NCBI RefSeq assembly: GCF_014836335.1
Contig: NZ_JACSRA010000007.1
Coordinates: 62,001 to 126,000 of the forward strand
Length of the DNA stretch: 64,000 nt
Direction of reading: 5' to 3'
DNA from: Clostridium cibarium
GTDB lineage: Bacteria; Bacillota; Clostridia; Clostridiales; Clostridiaceae
The notes under the pieces are model-generated. The model was not told where the DNA came from. It ran no database searches and worked only from the letters and a program-made list of their open reading frames with translations. Made by a program: the position numbers and the translations under genes. This document shows, piece by piece, positions 1-8,857 of this stretch (position 1 is the stretch's first letter; every line of letters begins with the position of its first letter).

Positions 1-693
1 GGTGTTGTATATTGCATCTATAATTTTCTTTGAGTCAAACAATAGCCCTGGTAGCATGAGATGCCTTATCATAACACCCTTGAGTATTTTGCCGTCTGAA
101 TCAAATAATGGTTCCCCTACTTGATTAAGCATTTCCTTTAGAATAGGAATGATATTATCTACATAATGTGTAATTTTCGAATATTTAAGTGCATATTTAT
201 CATTAAAATATTTAAAGTCAGGAAGATAAACATCAATATATCCATCTAGAGATTTAATAGTTTCTAAAGAGTCATATCCATTAGTGTTATAAAGGATGGG
301 TAATGTTAAGCCATCTCTTTTAGCTATTTCAATAGCTTCTTTTATTAGTGGAACATAGTGTGTTGGGGTTACTAAGTTTATATTGCTAGCTCCTTTATCT
401 TGAAGTTCTAAAAATATCTCACTTAATCTTTCCACTGTTATATATTTTCCTTTAAATTCTTGACTTATATCATGGTTTTGGCAAAATACACATTTTAAAT
501 TGCAATGTGAAAAGAATACTGTTCCTGAACCTTTTCCCAAAGATATAGGAGGCTCTTCCCAAAGATGAAGATAAGCTTTAGCTATCTTTATCCTACTATC
601 GGCAGCACAAGCACCTAATTCGCCTTTAATTCTGTTTACATTACAGTTTCGTCTGCATAAGTTGCAGTTTATGAGTTCTTTAGAATATTTCAA
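1..693 (-). CDS. radical SAM protein, PflA-like (COG1313 type), truncated by window start
   Basis: Reading starts at TTG (693-691), 5-6 nt after a strong AGGAGGTG site; 231 codons are present and the C-terminus lies outside the window. The protein has an N-terminal cysteine group (CNLCRRNC, about residues 10-17) and then a radical-SAM cluster motif CNLKCVFC near residue 74, the CxxxCxxC that binds the SAM [4Fe-4S] cluster. This double-cysteine layout is typical of uncharacterised pyruvate formate-lyase activating enzyme-like proteins, distinct from true PflA. The SAM motif is seen directly; the substrate is unknown. No glycyl-radical partner is visible beside it. It probably makes a radical on a protein or small molecule in the cytosol. 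It runs convergently with nothing downstream in view and lies 63 bp beyond the end of the ykvI-like gene, so the two may be co-transcribed. Confidence 0.85.
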   Translation of the reverse strand, partial: MKYSKELINCNLCRRNCNVNRIKGELGACAADSRIKIAKAYLHLWEEPPISLGKGSGTVFFSHCNLKCVFCQNHDISQEFKGKYITVERLSEIFLELQDKGASNINLVTPTHYVPLIKEAIEIAKRDGLTLPILYNTNGYDSLETIKSLDGYIDVYLPDFKYFNDKYALKYSKITHYVDNIIPILKEMLNQVGEPLFDSDGKILKGVMIRHLMLPGLLFDSKKIIDAIYNT

Positions 694-756
694 AAGAGCA
701 CCTCCTGTTTAAGTATTCAATAAATTATAAGTCTAATAGGAGGCGATTACAAGAAG

Positions 757-1818
757 TTAATTTGACATTTTATCTTTATGCTTATAGTAGAAAATTAAGC
801 ACTGAATTATAAATATTAAGCTTAGAACACCAAATAAAGGATACAGAGTAGATATTAAGTTAGTAAAACCGATTTGAGATATAGGCAAAGCTATGACTAA
901 TACTAAAAAAATACCTCTTTCAAATTTTATATTAAAGGTTTGTTCAAGAGTTTTACTTATTGAATATACATCTGAAACTTCTGTTGAGAACATTTCTAAC
1001 CAAATGATTATTAAAAGTAAAGCTTGTATAACTGGACCAAATCTTTGAGCAACGAACAATAGTGGTATTTCGTATTCGTAAATATAAGGTTGATTAATCA
1101 TAAGCATAAGATTAATCATACAGCAAAGTAGAGTGAGACCTATAGCGCCAAAGAAAATACCTATAATCATTGTTTTTGATTTTTTCATTTGCGTACTTAA
1201 AGGAACTAGTACACCAGAGGAGCAGAGAATATTATATCCAGCATATAGAATAGTTGAGAGCAAAATCCCTTCTCTTTTAGGCTTAAAACTGGCTATATTG
1301 TCGATAGTGACCATTTCTCTGCAAAATAAAAAGTATAGGATGGTAATTATAGTTATGGTAGTTATTAAGGCTGGGACAATAAAAGAATTTACTTCAATTA
1401 AGCCATCTGTTCCTCTAATTAAAAAAAATGAAGCTAAAGCAATCATAATTAATGAACCGGCAATTTTAGGTATACCAAAAAATTGATTAATTAAAGCACC
1501 ACTTCCAGCTATTATTATTGATGCACTTGATATTAAATAAAGTGTGGTTATAACTCCGGTAAGTTTACCTAAAAGGTTAGGACTTATTATTTTCATTACA
1601 TCACTATAAGAGTTAAGATTATAGTTAACACTTATTTTTGAAATAATAGATCCCATTATTATGTAGAATGTACCACATAAAATTATCCCTAAGAAACTCT
1701 TTACACTAAATGAGGTGAAGAATTGGGTTATTTCCTTGCCAGAGGCTAGTCCAGCACCAACGATAGTGCCAATAAAAACTACAGCTATCTGAAATATTTT
1801 AGTAATCTCTTTATTCAC
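757..1818 (-). CDS. YkvI family membrane protein
   Basis: 353 residues with about ten hydrophobic segments spread over the whole length and short charged loops. The N-terminus carries a glycine-rich first helix (FIGTIVGAGLASGKEI), a pattern seen in the YkvI family (COG3949) and, more loosely, in LeuT-fold amino-acid permeases, where the unwound first helix binds substrate. The start is GTG at 1818, 8-9 nt after AAGGAA. Members are inner-membrane proteins of unknown substrate in Bacillus and Clostridium. The gene is divergent from the lipoprotein at 1961 and shares a 142-bp promoter region with it. An amino-acid or solute carrier is inferred from fold only; no substrate residues can be assigned. 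Confidence 0.8.
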   Translation of the reverse strand: MNKEITKIFQIAVVFIGTIVGAGLASGKEITQFFTSFSVKSFLGIILCGTFYIIMGSIISKISVNYNLNSYSDVMKIISPNLLGKLTGVITTLYLISSASIIIAGSGALINQFFGIPKIAGSLIMIALASFFLIRGTDGLIEVNSFIVPALITTITIITILYFLFCREMVTIDNIASFKPKREGILLSTILYAGYNILCSSGVLVPLSTQMKKSKTMIIGIFFGAIGLTLLCCMINLMLMINQPYIYEYEIPLLFVAQRFGPVIQALLLIIIWLEMFSTEVSDVYSISKTLEQTFNIKFERGIFLVLVIALPISQIGFTNLISTLYPLFGVLSLIFIIQCLIFYYKHKDKMSN

Positions 1819-1960
1819 AATATATTTCCTTTCTAAGTTGTTTCTAATAACAAATATATTAATGATGTATATGTATTTATTCTAATTCAATGGTATAAGG
1901 AGAATTTTCTAAGGAAAACTAAACTTATTAGTATCTAGTAATAAGAAAGAGGAGTTTTTT

Positions 1961-3043
1961 ATGAAAAAATTTATAGTGTTTGTTTTAATATTAGTTTTAC
2001 CAATTAACATTATTGGTTGTGAAAGGTCAGCGAAAGAAGTGTCATTGTACTTATTTAATATTAATGAAGCAATAGAGTCAGGGAACAATTTTATGAAGGG
2101 TTTGGCGAATGATGATATTAATGAAGCTAATAAGTATTGTAGAAATGAGACTATAGATGAAAATGAAATTAATAAAATAAGAGAAAATAAAATAGATTCA
2201 TATAAAATTGATTTAGTATCAGAAGGATCAAATTATGCATATATAAGATATCTATTAATAAGGGGAAGTAAGAATGTTGTAAGGGCTGATCTTGAAAGTC
2301 TAGATTTAAAAGTAGTTAAAGTAGATGATAAGTATTTAATAGATGACGTAAATATTAAGAGCTTGAAACAAGTATATAAAGATGGAACTTCTTTAAGATT
2401 GATAGATGAAGAAACTGGGAAGAGTCAATTGCTTTTAAGAAGAAGAGATTTACCTAAGCAAGTATTCCCTAAAGATGGGAAGGTAGTGATAACCAAAGAA
2501 GATGTACCAGAAAGTGAAATTTCTTTTATCAACATAGGTTTTCAGGGAGAATCTATAGCTATGACTGCGACACGTGGGAATAATGCAATAATAGCTTTAG
2601 CTTTGGTGAATAAAACTAAAAAGGCATATGGAGAAGCAAAAGGAGAAGGAAAAGGAGGACAACAGGATGTAAATGTTGATGAAAATATAGAGAAGTTTTT
2701 AGAAAAACCGATAGCAGAAGATATAATGGGGTATGATGTACTAAAGAATGTAGATGTCCAAAAGCTATTGTTCTCTGATAGTGATGGAGAATTAATTGTA
2801 CAGTTTATAGAGGAAGGAAAGGGATCAACTATCAGGATATATAAAAATCCAACAGGAGAATTATTGCCATTAAAGTTTGATGTAGTCTTTCCAAGTGATA
2901 AATATTCTCTAGATATTCTTAGAGTTACAGATAGAGGAGTGTTTGTGAAATCTACAGGAATGAAGGGAGATAAAGATTCTGAAGGAACTTATTTAGTGGA
3001 TTTGAAGGATATGAGAATAATAAAGAAAGAAATGGAGAAATAG
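1961..3043 (+). CDS. uncharacterised lipoprotein
   Basis: 360 residues. The N-terminus is a classical lipoprotein signal: two lysines, a hydrophobic stretch and the lipobox IIGC with the lipidated cysteine at residue 20. The mature part is hydrophilic and strongly charged, with no further membrane segment, and contains a Gly/Lys-rich linker around residues 222-236. The start ATG is 7-8 nt after AAGAGGAG. I do not recognise a domain with certainty; the alternation of beta-rich segments (about 45-180, then 240-360) suggests two soluble domains outside the membrane. It is therefore likely an extracytoplasmic protein anchored to the outer face of the cell membrane. It sits alone between ykvI (divergent) and the radical-SAM gene 67 bp downstream, with no clear terminator between. 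Confidence 0.75.
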   Translation: MKKFIVFVLILVLPINIIGCERSAKEVSLYLFNINEAIESGNNFMKGLANDDINEANKYCRNETIDENEINKIRENKIDSYKIDLVSEGSNYAYIRYLLIRGSKNVVRADLESLDLKVVKVDDKYLIDDVNIKSLKQVYKDGTSLRLIDEETGKSQLLLRRRDLPKQVFPKDGKVVITKEDVPESEISFINIGFQGESIAMTATRGNNAIIALALVNKTKKAYGEAKGEGKGGQQDVNVDENIEKFLEKPIAEDIMGYDVLKNVDVQKLLFSDSDGELIVQFIEEGKGSTIRIYKNPTGELLPLKFDVVFPSDKYSLDILRVTDRGVFVKSTGMKGDKDSEGTYLVDLKDMRIIKKEMEK

Positions 3044-3110
3044 TGTTTTAGCATTTTTAATTTTAATCTGTTATTATAAGTATGATATTTTTATTTGGAG
3101 GAGGATGACT

Positions 3111-4052
3111 ATGGGGAAAGAATGGAATGGGAAAAGATATCATAGCTTAAATCACTTTTTAAGAGAAAAGTTTGGAGAAAAAGTTTTTAAAATATCTTTA
3201 GATGGAGGTTTTTCTTGCCCTAATAGAGATGGAACTATAAGTAGTGGTGGATGTTTATTTTGCAGTGAAAGAGGATCAGGAGATTTTGCTGGGGATAGAG
3301 ATTTTTCTATTGGGATGCAATTTGATCATGTAAAGAAGATGATGTTAAAGAAGTGGAATGGTAGCAAATATATTGCTTATTTCCAGGCTTACACTAATAC
3401 TTATGCATCTATAGAAGTTTTAAGAGAAAAATATGAAGAAGCACTTAAACAGGAAGGCGTGGTGGCTTTAGCTATAGCTACAAGACCTGATTGTTTAGGT
3501 GAAGATGTATTAGATTTGTTAGAAGAAATAAATAAAAAATTTTATGTTTGGATAGAGCTTGGGTTACAAACTTGTAATGATGAATCAGCTAAAAAAATAA
3601 ATAGAGGATATAAGTTAGAAGTTTTTGAAAAATCTATAGAGGAGTTAAAAATAAGAAATATAGATTTTGTTGTTCATAGCATTTTTGGATTACCAGGTGA
3701 AACTAAAGATGATATGCTTAAAACAGTGAAATATATTGCTCATTCAGGAGCAAAAGGAGTAAAGTTTCATTTACTTCATTTAATGAAAAATACTCCTTTG
3801 GTTAAGTTATATGAAAGAGGGGAATTAGAATTTTTATCTCAGGAAGAGTATATAGATTTATTGTGTAAGTCAGTTGAAATGATACCGGAAGATATGGTTG
3901 TACATAGGTTAACCGGTGATGCTCCAAGGGATTTGTTAATTGGACCTATGTGGAGTCTAAAGAAATGGGAAGTTTTAAATGCTATAGATAAAGCTATGGA
4001 AGATAATGATATATATCAAGGGGAAAAATTTAAGGAAGGTATGAATTTATGA
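3111..4052 (+). CDS. TIGR01212 family radical SAM protein (YhcC-like)
   Basis: About 313 residues. The cluster motif is the unusual long-spaced form, CPNRDGTISSGGCLFC at about residues 37-52, which is the hallmark of the TIGR01212/YhcC family of radical SAM proteins. Further conserved blocks are visible: the IATRPDCL segment, the GLQT segment and HSIFGLPGET. I chose the ATG at 3111 rather than the one at 3105, because GGAGGAGG ends at 3104 and needs the 6-nt spacer. The family is widespread and its substrate is not established; RNA modification has been suggested for relatives. The stop overlaps the next gene start by four bases, so the two are translationally coupled. Confidence 0.88.
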   Translation: MGKEWNGKRYHSLNHFLREKFGEKVFKISLDGGFSCPNRDGTISSGGCLFCSERGSGDFAGDRDFSIGMQFDHVKKMMLKKWNGSKYIAYFQAYTNTYASIEVLREKYEEALKQEGVVALAIATRPDCLGEDVLDLLEEINKKFYVWIELGLQTCNDESAKKINRGYKLEVFEKSIEELKIRNIDFVVHSIFGLPGETKDDMLKTVKYIAHSGAKGVKFHLLHLMKNTPLVKLYERGELEFLSQEEYIDLLCKSVEMIPEDMVVHRLTGDAPRDLLIGPMWSLKKWEVLNAIDKAMEDNDIYQGEKFKEGMNL

Positions 4053-4768
4053 AGATTGATGTTATTATTTCAGCAGACTACATAAGAGAAGATATAATTA
4101 AGGATAATATTGTTGTGGTAATAGATATGCTTAGAGCAACTTCAGTCATTACAACAGCTTTAATGAATGGTTGCAAAGAAGTAATACCCTTATTAACTGT
4201 AGAAGAAGCATTTGAGATGAGAAAAAGGTTAGGAAAAGAAAATTGTATTTTAGGAGGAGAGAGAAGGGCTGTTAGAATCGATGGATTTGATTTATCCAAT
4301 TCTCCTTTAGAGTACACAAAGGAACAAGTTTTTGGTAAGACGATAATAATTACAACAACTAATGGAACAAGAACTTTAACTAATTGTACAGCTGCAGATA
4401 AAATATTTGTTGGATGTATGCTTAATGCAAGAGCTCTAGCTAATAGGTTGATGGAGGTTAACAAGGATTTAGTTATAGTTAATGCTGGAACGAATGGCCA
4501 ATTTTCTATGGATGATTATATATGTACAGGCCTTATTATTAACGAAATTAAAAAAATTAATAATAATGTGGAGCTAACAGATATAGCATTTACAGCAGAG
4601 AAGTTATATGAAGAATCTACTAATGTATTAGAATATATAAGTAATGCAAGGCATTATAATGTTATGATTAATTTAGGGTTAGAAAAAGATATCAATTATT
4701 GTGTTCAGAAAAACATAACTAATATAGTACCCGAATACAGTGAAGGACATATTATAGGAATAAGTTAA
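4049..4768 (+). CDS. ComB-like 2-phosphosulfolactate phosphatase family protein
   Basis: 239 residues, the usual length of the ComB family. Visible conserved blocks are VVVIDMLRATS near residue 22, the LGGERRA block near residue 68 and the TTTNGTR block near residue 108, which match the Mg-dependent phosphatase ComB of coenzyme M synthesis. Clostridia do not make coenzyme M by that route, so the name describes the fold; a related phosphatase activity on another acidic phosphate ester is more likely. No comA, comC or sulfolactate gene is nearby. The start overlaps the stop of the preceding radical-SAM gene (ATGA), and the DUF1643 gene follows 48 bp later, suggesting one operon. Confidence 0.85.
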   Translation: MKIDVIISADYIREDIIKDNIVVVIDMLRATSVITTALMNGCKEVIPLLTVEEAFEMRKRLGKENCILGGERRAVRIDGFDLSNSPLEYTKEQVFGKTIIITTTNGTRTLTNCTAADKIFVGCMLNARALANRLMEVNKDLVIVNAGTNGQFSMDDYICTGLIINEIKKINNNVELTDIAFTAEKLYEESTNVLEYISNARHYNVMINLGLEKDINYCVQKNITNIVPEYSEGHIIGIS

Positions 4769-4816
4769 AACATTATTAAATATTAATTAGTAATCTGGTA
4801 TAAAAGGGGAATGACT

Positions 4817-5413
4817 ATGTGTAGATGCAAGTATCCTAAATCTGTTATTAAAAAGGGTATTAATGTTACTGAGGATGAAAGAGGAGAAAGGTGTTATAAA
4901 GTTTCATTTAACCTTGGTAAAAAAGGAAGTCACGTTCTAGTTATATCTAGAGCTCCTAAGGGAGTAGAGGAAGATAGTTGCAATAGCCTATATAAGAGAA
5001 TAGTTAAGTTTATGGAAGAAAACAAGGATGAGTTTAAAGGAATACAAAAACTAACGATAGTAAATCTTTTTACAGTATATGAATATTCAAGAGAGGATTT
5101 ATATGAGGAGTGTATTTTAAGAGGTAGAGAATATATAGAAGGAAACGAGGATATTCTTTATAATGATGAAGTAATAGCTGAAGAAATACATGATGCTGAT
5201 TATATAATTGCTGCTTGGGGAGAACCTTTAGAGGGTTTAGATGAAATATATATAAGCAGAGTGGAATTAATATTAAAGTCTTTAAGGTATGAAATGATGA
5301 ATAATTCTCAGAAAAAGCATATCTTGAGAGTTGGGGAAGTAAGTAAGAAAGGGTATCCTAAGCATTGTTTGGCTTGGTCATATAAAGATAAACTTGAAAA
5401 TTTATTTGAATGA
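4817..5413 (+). CDS. DUF1643 domain protein
   Basis: About 198 residues starting at ATG 4817; the ATG at 4811 lies against the AAAGGGGA site and is too close. Segments resembling DUF1643 are visible: HVLVISRAPKG, then TIVNLFTVYEYSREDL, an AAWGEPLEG block and a C-terminal block with CLAWSYK. No enzymatic role is established for the family. The N-terminus begins with two cysteines (MCRCKYPK), which may be a metal site, but this is inference. It is the last gene of the 3111-5413 run and is closed by the strong terminator at 5428. Confidence 0.7.
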   Translation: MCRCKYPKSVIKKGINVTEDERGERCYKVSFNLGKKGSHVLVISRAPKGVEEDSCNSLYKRIVKFMEENKDEFKGIQKLTIVNLFTVYEYSREDLYEECILRGREYIEGNEDILYNDEVIAEEIHDADYIIAAWGEPLEGLDEIYISRVELILKSLRYEMMNNSQKKHILRVGEVSKKGYPKHCLAWSYKDKLENLFE

Positions 5414-5427
5414 AAAAGATTTATAGT

Positions 5428-5466
5428 AAGCAGTATTTTATGTTTTTATGCATAAAATACTGCTTT
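5428..5466 (+). terminator. rho-independent terminator after DUF1643 gene
   Basis: A perfect 14-bp stem (AGCAGTATTTTATG paired with its complement) with a short T-rich loop, followed by TTTAAATATTT. It closes the preceding operon and separates it from the sigma-factor locus. Confidence 0.8.
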
Positions 5467-5613
5467 AAATATTTAAAGCGGTATAAAGGAAAAGGGTAAA
5501 TATTGCGTTTTCATGGAGTGTGATAATTGAATATATTCTATTTGTGGGTCATTAAAGGACAAGTATCTCATTTTATTTATTAATATCTTTTGTGGAAAAA
5601 ATTTCTCTCAAGG

Positions 5614-5642
5614 TTTACAATGAGAACATATGTTTGGTTATT
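5614..5642 (+). promoter_or_regulatory. candidate toxin-sigma-type promoter of the sigma factor gene
   Basis: TTTACA at 5614-5619 and GTTATT at 5637-5642 with a 17-bp spacer, 31 bp before the start codon of the sigma factor. Established knowledge: promoters read by the BotR/TetR group sigma factors have TTTACA and GTTATA at this spacing. An ordinary sigma-A reading (TTTACA with a weaker TATTGT-like -10) is also possible. Autoregulation is inferred. Confidence 0.45.
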
Positions 5643-5673
5643 GTATATGTAGTTCTTATTTAGGGGGGATTTT

Positions 5674-6198
5674 ATGAGGTTAATAGAATTACTAATAAAC
5701 TCTGATAAAAACTTTGATGCAATCTATTCAAGGTTTAATAAGAAAATTGAGTTTTTAACCATGAGTTTTCAACTTGAGTTGTATAAAAATTACATTGTAT
5801 TATTTCTTTGGCAACTTACTAAGAAAATAAATATTTCTAATTTTAAATCAGAAGAGGAGTTATACAAGTATATATCTGTTTCATTAAAAAATTATTGTAT
5901 AAACATTTATTATAAACAAGCTAAAAATAAGAATGTTACATATAATTCAATGCTTACAAATATAGAAATTGATAAAAAGTATTCTTGTAATCCTATGGAT
6001 AATTCGTCTTTAGCTTTTGATGAATTGATTTCAAGTTTATCAGATAAACAGAAAAAAGTTATAACTATGAGATATAAATACTGTTTATCAGATTGTGAAA
6101 TTGCTAATTTTTTAAGTATATCAAGACAAGCTGTATATAAAAGCAGAAAATCTGCGTTAAGCATTTTAGAAAAGACTTATAGAAATGCCCTAAGTTAA
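5674..6198 (+). CDS. group-V-like RNA polymerase sigma factor (TcdR/UviA/BotR-like)
   Basis: 174 residues, start after a GGGGGG site. The C-terminal part (about 112-165) is a sigma region 4: a segment like LSDKQKKVITMRY followed by a helix-turn-helix with LSDCEIANFLSISRQAVYKSRKSAL. The N-terminal half looks like a divergent region 2, rich in aromatic and hydrophobic residues, with no anti-sigma gene beside it. Size, architecture and the SRQAVYKSR recognition helix resemble the clostridial toxin and bacteriocin regulators TcdR, BotR, TetR and UviA more than ordinary ECF factors. It probably directs core polymerase to a few dedicated promoters. The gene 72 bp downstream, a lytic enzyme, is the obvious candidate target or co-transcribed partner. 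Assignment to the toxin-sigma group is by eye. Confidence 0.8.
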   Translation: MRLIELLINSDKNFDAIYSRFNKKIEFLTMSFQLELYKNYIVLFLWQLTKKINISNFKSEEELYKYISVSLKNYCINIYYKQAKNKNVTYNSMLTNIEIDKKYSCNPMDNSSLAFDELISSLSDKQKKVITMRYKYCLSDCEIANFLSISRQAVYKSRKSALSILEKTYRNALS

Positions 6199-6270
6199 AT
6201 AATATAGCTAAAAATCGGGGGTAAGTTTATAAATATGATTGTTTTTTATTGAAATAAGAGGGAGATGTTA

Positions 6271-7731
6271 ATGATGGTAGATGAAGCGGTAAAAATAACT
6301 CAACGATGGCTAAATAGAACGTATAGTGGAAAGAAGGGATATATTGTAATAGATGAAGATGGGATAACCGGAGGAAATACAATAAAGGCACTTACAATAG
6401 CTTTACAAATAGAGCTTGGAATAACTGAGCCTAATGGTAATTTTGGACCGGCAACTACTAGTGCGTTTAAGGATATAGCAATTTGGTCCGATAAAGCAAA
6501 TCAAGTTTACATTTTGCAAGGTGCGTTATTTTGCAAAGGGTACAATCCAACAGGATTTACTGGGACGTTTGGGGAAAATACAAAAAATGCAGTAATAGAG
6601 TTTCAATCAGATGCAGGATTAACGAATTTAACAGGAGTTGTAGATTCACTTTTAATGAAAGCATTGCTAAATATGGATTCTTTTAAGCTTTTAGGAGATT
6701 CTAAGATTCGTAAAGTTCAACAAAACTTAAATAGGGATTATTCTTCTAATGGGTATTTTAGAGCTAACATAGGGTTGGTTCCATGTGATGGAATTTATGA
6801 AAGAATAACTAATAAGGCGTTAATTTATGCTTTGCAGATCGAAGAAGGAATAGTTGAGCCTAATGGCAATTTTGGACCAGCAACAAAAGCAAGGTGTCCT
6901 AGATTAAGATTAGGTAGCAGACAAAGTAAACTTATATATTTGTTACAATATGCTTTGTATGTGAACGGTTTTGATTCAAGTGGATTTGATGGATTGTATG
7001 GAGAGAATACAAAGAAAGCAGTAACGGATTTTCAGAGGTTCTCTAGCTTGGATGAAACTGGAGTAGCTGGTATGCAAACGTGGGCATCACTGCTAGTAAG
7101 TAAAGGAGATGAAAGCAGAAAAGGAACAATTTGTGATTGTTCAACAACAATTACCCCTGCAATAGCTAAAGCATTAAGGAGTAATGGATATATATCAGTA
7201 GGGAGATACCTTACTGGTAATTATAAAATCACACCTAGTGAATTGAATATTATCTTTGAGGAGGGATTGAACTTTGTTCCCATATTTGAAACCTTTGGAA
7301 ACAAAGGTGATTATTTTAGCACATTCCAAGGAAGTAATGATGCAAAGGATGTAATTGAGGCAGTAAATAATCTTAGGTTAAAGCAAGGAATTATATATTT
7401 TGCAGTAGATTTTGATGCTCTAGATAAGTATATAAAGGGAGTTTTAGAGTATTTTGCTGAAATTTATAAGGTGTTTAATGATATTGGAACAAGTTTTAAA
7501 GTAGGAATATATGCTCCAAGAAAAATTAGCAGTATAGTTAGCAAGGCTGGTTATACTTGTAGTAGTTTTGTCTGTGATATGTCAACAGAATTTAGCGGGA
7601 ATATTGGATACCCATTACCTAAAGATTGGGCTATAGATCAGATATCAACGATCTCGATAGAAATTATAGATGGAAATATAAAAATAGATAATAGTATTAG
7701 CTCAGGGAGAGATATAGGAATATCAAGATAA
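6271..7731 (+). CDS. leaderless peptidoglycan-binding DUF1906 (glycoside hydrolase-like) lytic enzyme
   Basis: About 486 residues. Start taken as ATG 6271, 6 nt after GAGGGAG; 6265 is too close. The N-terminal 285 residues hold two related halves: each has a WLNRTY/NLNRDY segment, an IEPNGNFGPAT-type motif and a peptidoglycan-binding block (GTFGENTKNAVIEFQ and GLYGENTKKAVTDFQ). A short linker follows, and from about residue 290 there is a DUF1906 domain (TTITPAIAKALRSNGYISVGRYL; YFAVDFDA; WAIDQIS), a TIM-barrel related to GH25 lysozymes. There is no signal peptide or membrane segment, so export would need lysis or a holin-like route. It likely acts on cell-wall glycan. It follows the toxin-type sigma factor and is closed by its own terminator. 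Confidence 0.85.
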   Translation: MMVDEAVKITQRWLNRTYSGKKGYIVIDEDGITGGNTIKALTIALQIELGITEPNGNFGPATTSAFKDIAIWSDKANQVYILQGALFCKGYNPTGFTGTFGENTKNAVIEFQSDAGLTNLTGVVDSLLMKALLNMDSFKLLGDSKIRKVQQNLNRDYSSNGYFRANIGLVPCDGIYERITNKALIYALQIEEGIVEPNGNFGPATKARCPRLRLGSRQSKLIYLLQYALYVNGFDSSGFDGLYGENTKKAVTDFQRFSSLDETGVAGMQTWASLLVSKGDESRKGTICDCSTTITPAIAKALRSNGYISVGRYLTGNYKITPSELNIIFEEGLNFVPIFETFGNKGDYFSTFQGSNDAKDVIEAVNNLRLKQGIIYFAVDFDALDKYIKGVLEYFAEIYKVFNDIGTSFKVGIYAPRKISSIVSKAGYTCSSFVCDMSTEFSGNIGYPLPKDWAIDQISTISIEIIDGNIKIDNSISSGRDIGISR

Positions 7732-7736
7732 ATTAA

Positions 7737-7768
7737 GTAGAACCCATCATTTTGATGAGTTCTAAATT
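7737..7768. terminator. bidirectional terminator between lytic enzyme and minus-strand gene
   Basis: Hairpin AGAACccATC-ATTT-GATgaGTTCT between convergent genes, followed by an AT-rich tail on both sides. It ends the lytic-enzyme transcript and probably also that of the minus-strand gene. Confidence 0.6.
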
Positions 7769-7777
7769 TATATAAGG

Positions 7778-8698
7778 TTACATGCCTAACATTTCTAAAT
7801 CTTCATATGATAATTCATTACTTATTGAGTCTAGACGGCTATGGTATTTTTGGGTTAAGTGTTCAACACTACTAGATAAATTGATCTTTTTGTAAGATTT
7901 ATTATGAATTTTCTTATAAATAATATTAGTATGATCCAATAAGTATACAATATGATCAAAGGTTTTTTCTGAAAATCTTAATTTATATAATATAAAATTG
8001 TCATTTGATGAATCTACTATATCTTTATTATCAATATATATATTATCATTTATCTTATGGTTGGTTTGGAAAAAAATATCTCCACATAAAACAACTCCAG
8101 ATTCTTCATAGAATATTGTAATTAGGATACCATCTCTAATAAATAATGCTCTAGTAATATTAGAGATACCAGTATTAGTCTTTTCTATAATTATTATCTT
8201 AAATTTTTCATGAGTTAACTTATTGTAAAGTGATGTAATTTGGTTGTTTTCATTGGATGGACCAAGTAACATATCGAAAAGTTCTTTATCAAAATTCATA
8301 ATTCTATCAATTTTAATGGAACTTACATTATCATTTGTTTTACATAATGATAAGTCTTTCATGGATAGGAAAATTAACTTATCTAAATGTATTAATTCAT
8401 ACAATGTTAAGTTCCACTTTAGAAGCATACTATTAGTTGAAATAATATTTAGTACATGTTCCAACAAATCATCAAAGGAACTTTCATTATCTAAGTTATA
8501 TGTATAAGAAACAAACTCATGATTTATGTCAAAATACATCATAGTAGCATTTATTATATCTGTAGATAGGTCAATTGTTAAGACTAGACCACTCTTATAA
8601 AAAATATGATATTCATCTTTTTCGTATGATGCTGCAGATAATTCAAAATGCTCTTCTTTTAATACAGAATAAATTAAATTCATTTTTTGTGTTACCAT
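7778..8698 (-). CDS. hypothetical protein
   Basis: 306 residues from the ATG at 8698, which follows a GGGGGG site by 6 nt; the more upstream in-frame ATG has no such site. The protein is soluble, without signal peptide or membrane segment. It is rich in Ile, Asn, Asp and Ser, with many beta-type segments (residues about 20-55, 160-230) and a charged helical C-terminus. I do not recognise a family. A minus-strand TATAAT-like -10 is visible at about 8738-8745, so it has its own promoter. It runs convergent to the sigma/lytic-enzyme pair and downstream of the AI-2E transporter in the same direction, separated from it by a terminator. Confidence 0.65.
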   Translation of the reverse strand: MVTQKMNLIYSVLKEEHFELSAASYEKDEYHIFYKSGLVLTIDLSTDIINATMMYFDINHEFVSYTYNLDNESSFDDLLEHVLNIISTNSMLLKWNLTLYELIHLDKLIFLSMKDLSLCKTNDNVSSIKIDRIMNFDKELFDMLLGPSNENNQITSLYNKLTHEKFKIIIIEKTNTGISNITRALFIRDGILITIFYEESGVVLCGDIFFQTNHKINDNIYIDNKDIVDSSNDNFILYKLRFSEKTFDHIVYLLDHTNIIYKKIHNKSYKKINLSSSVEHLTQKYHSRLDSISNELSYEDLEMLGM

Positions 8699-8824
8699 AT
8701 CAATCCCCCCATTTCGCAAGTGGTTAATTTCTTATTATATTATATCACATAAAAGGAAAAAAATGCAAAAAGTAGGTTAGTGAATAGGTAAAGAGTATTA
8801 TTTTTATCATTAATACAGAGAATA

Positions 8825-8857
8825 AAAAAAGTAACCTTATAACAAGGTTACTTTTTT
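8825..8857 (-). terminator. rho-independent terminator of the AI-2E family gene
   Basis: Stem AGTAACCTT/AAGGTTACT with a 5-nt loop, T-rich on both strands. It overlaps the stop codon of the minus-strand gene, so the end of the coding sequence forms part of the hairpin. Confidence 0.8.
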
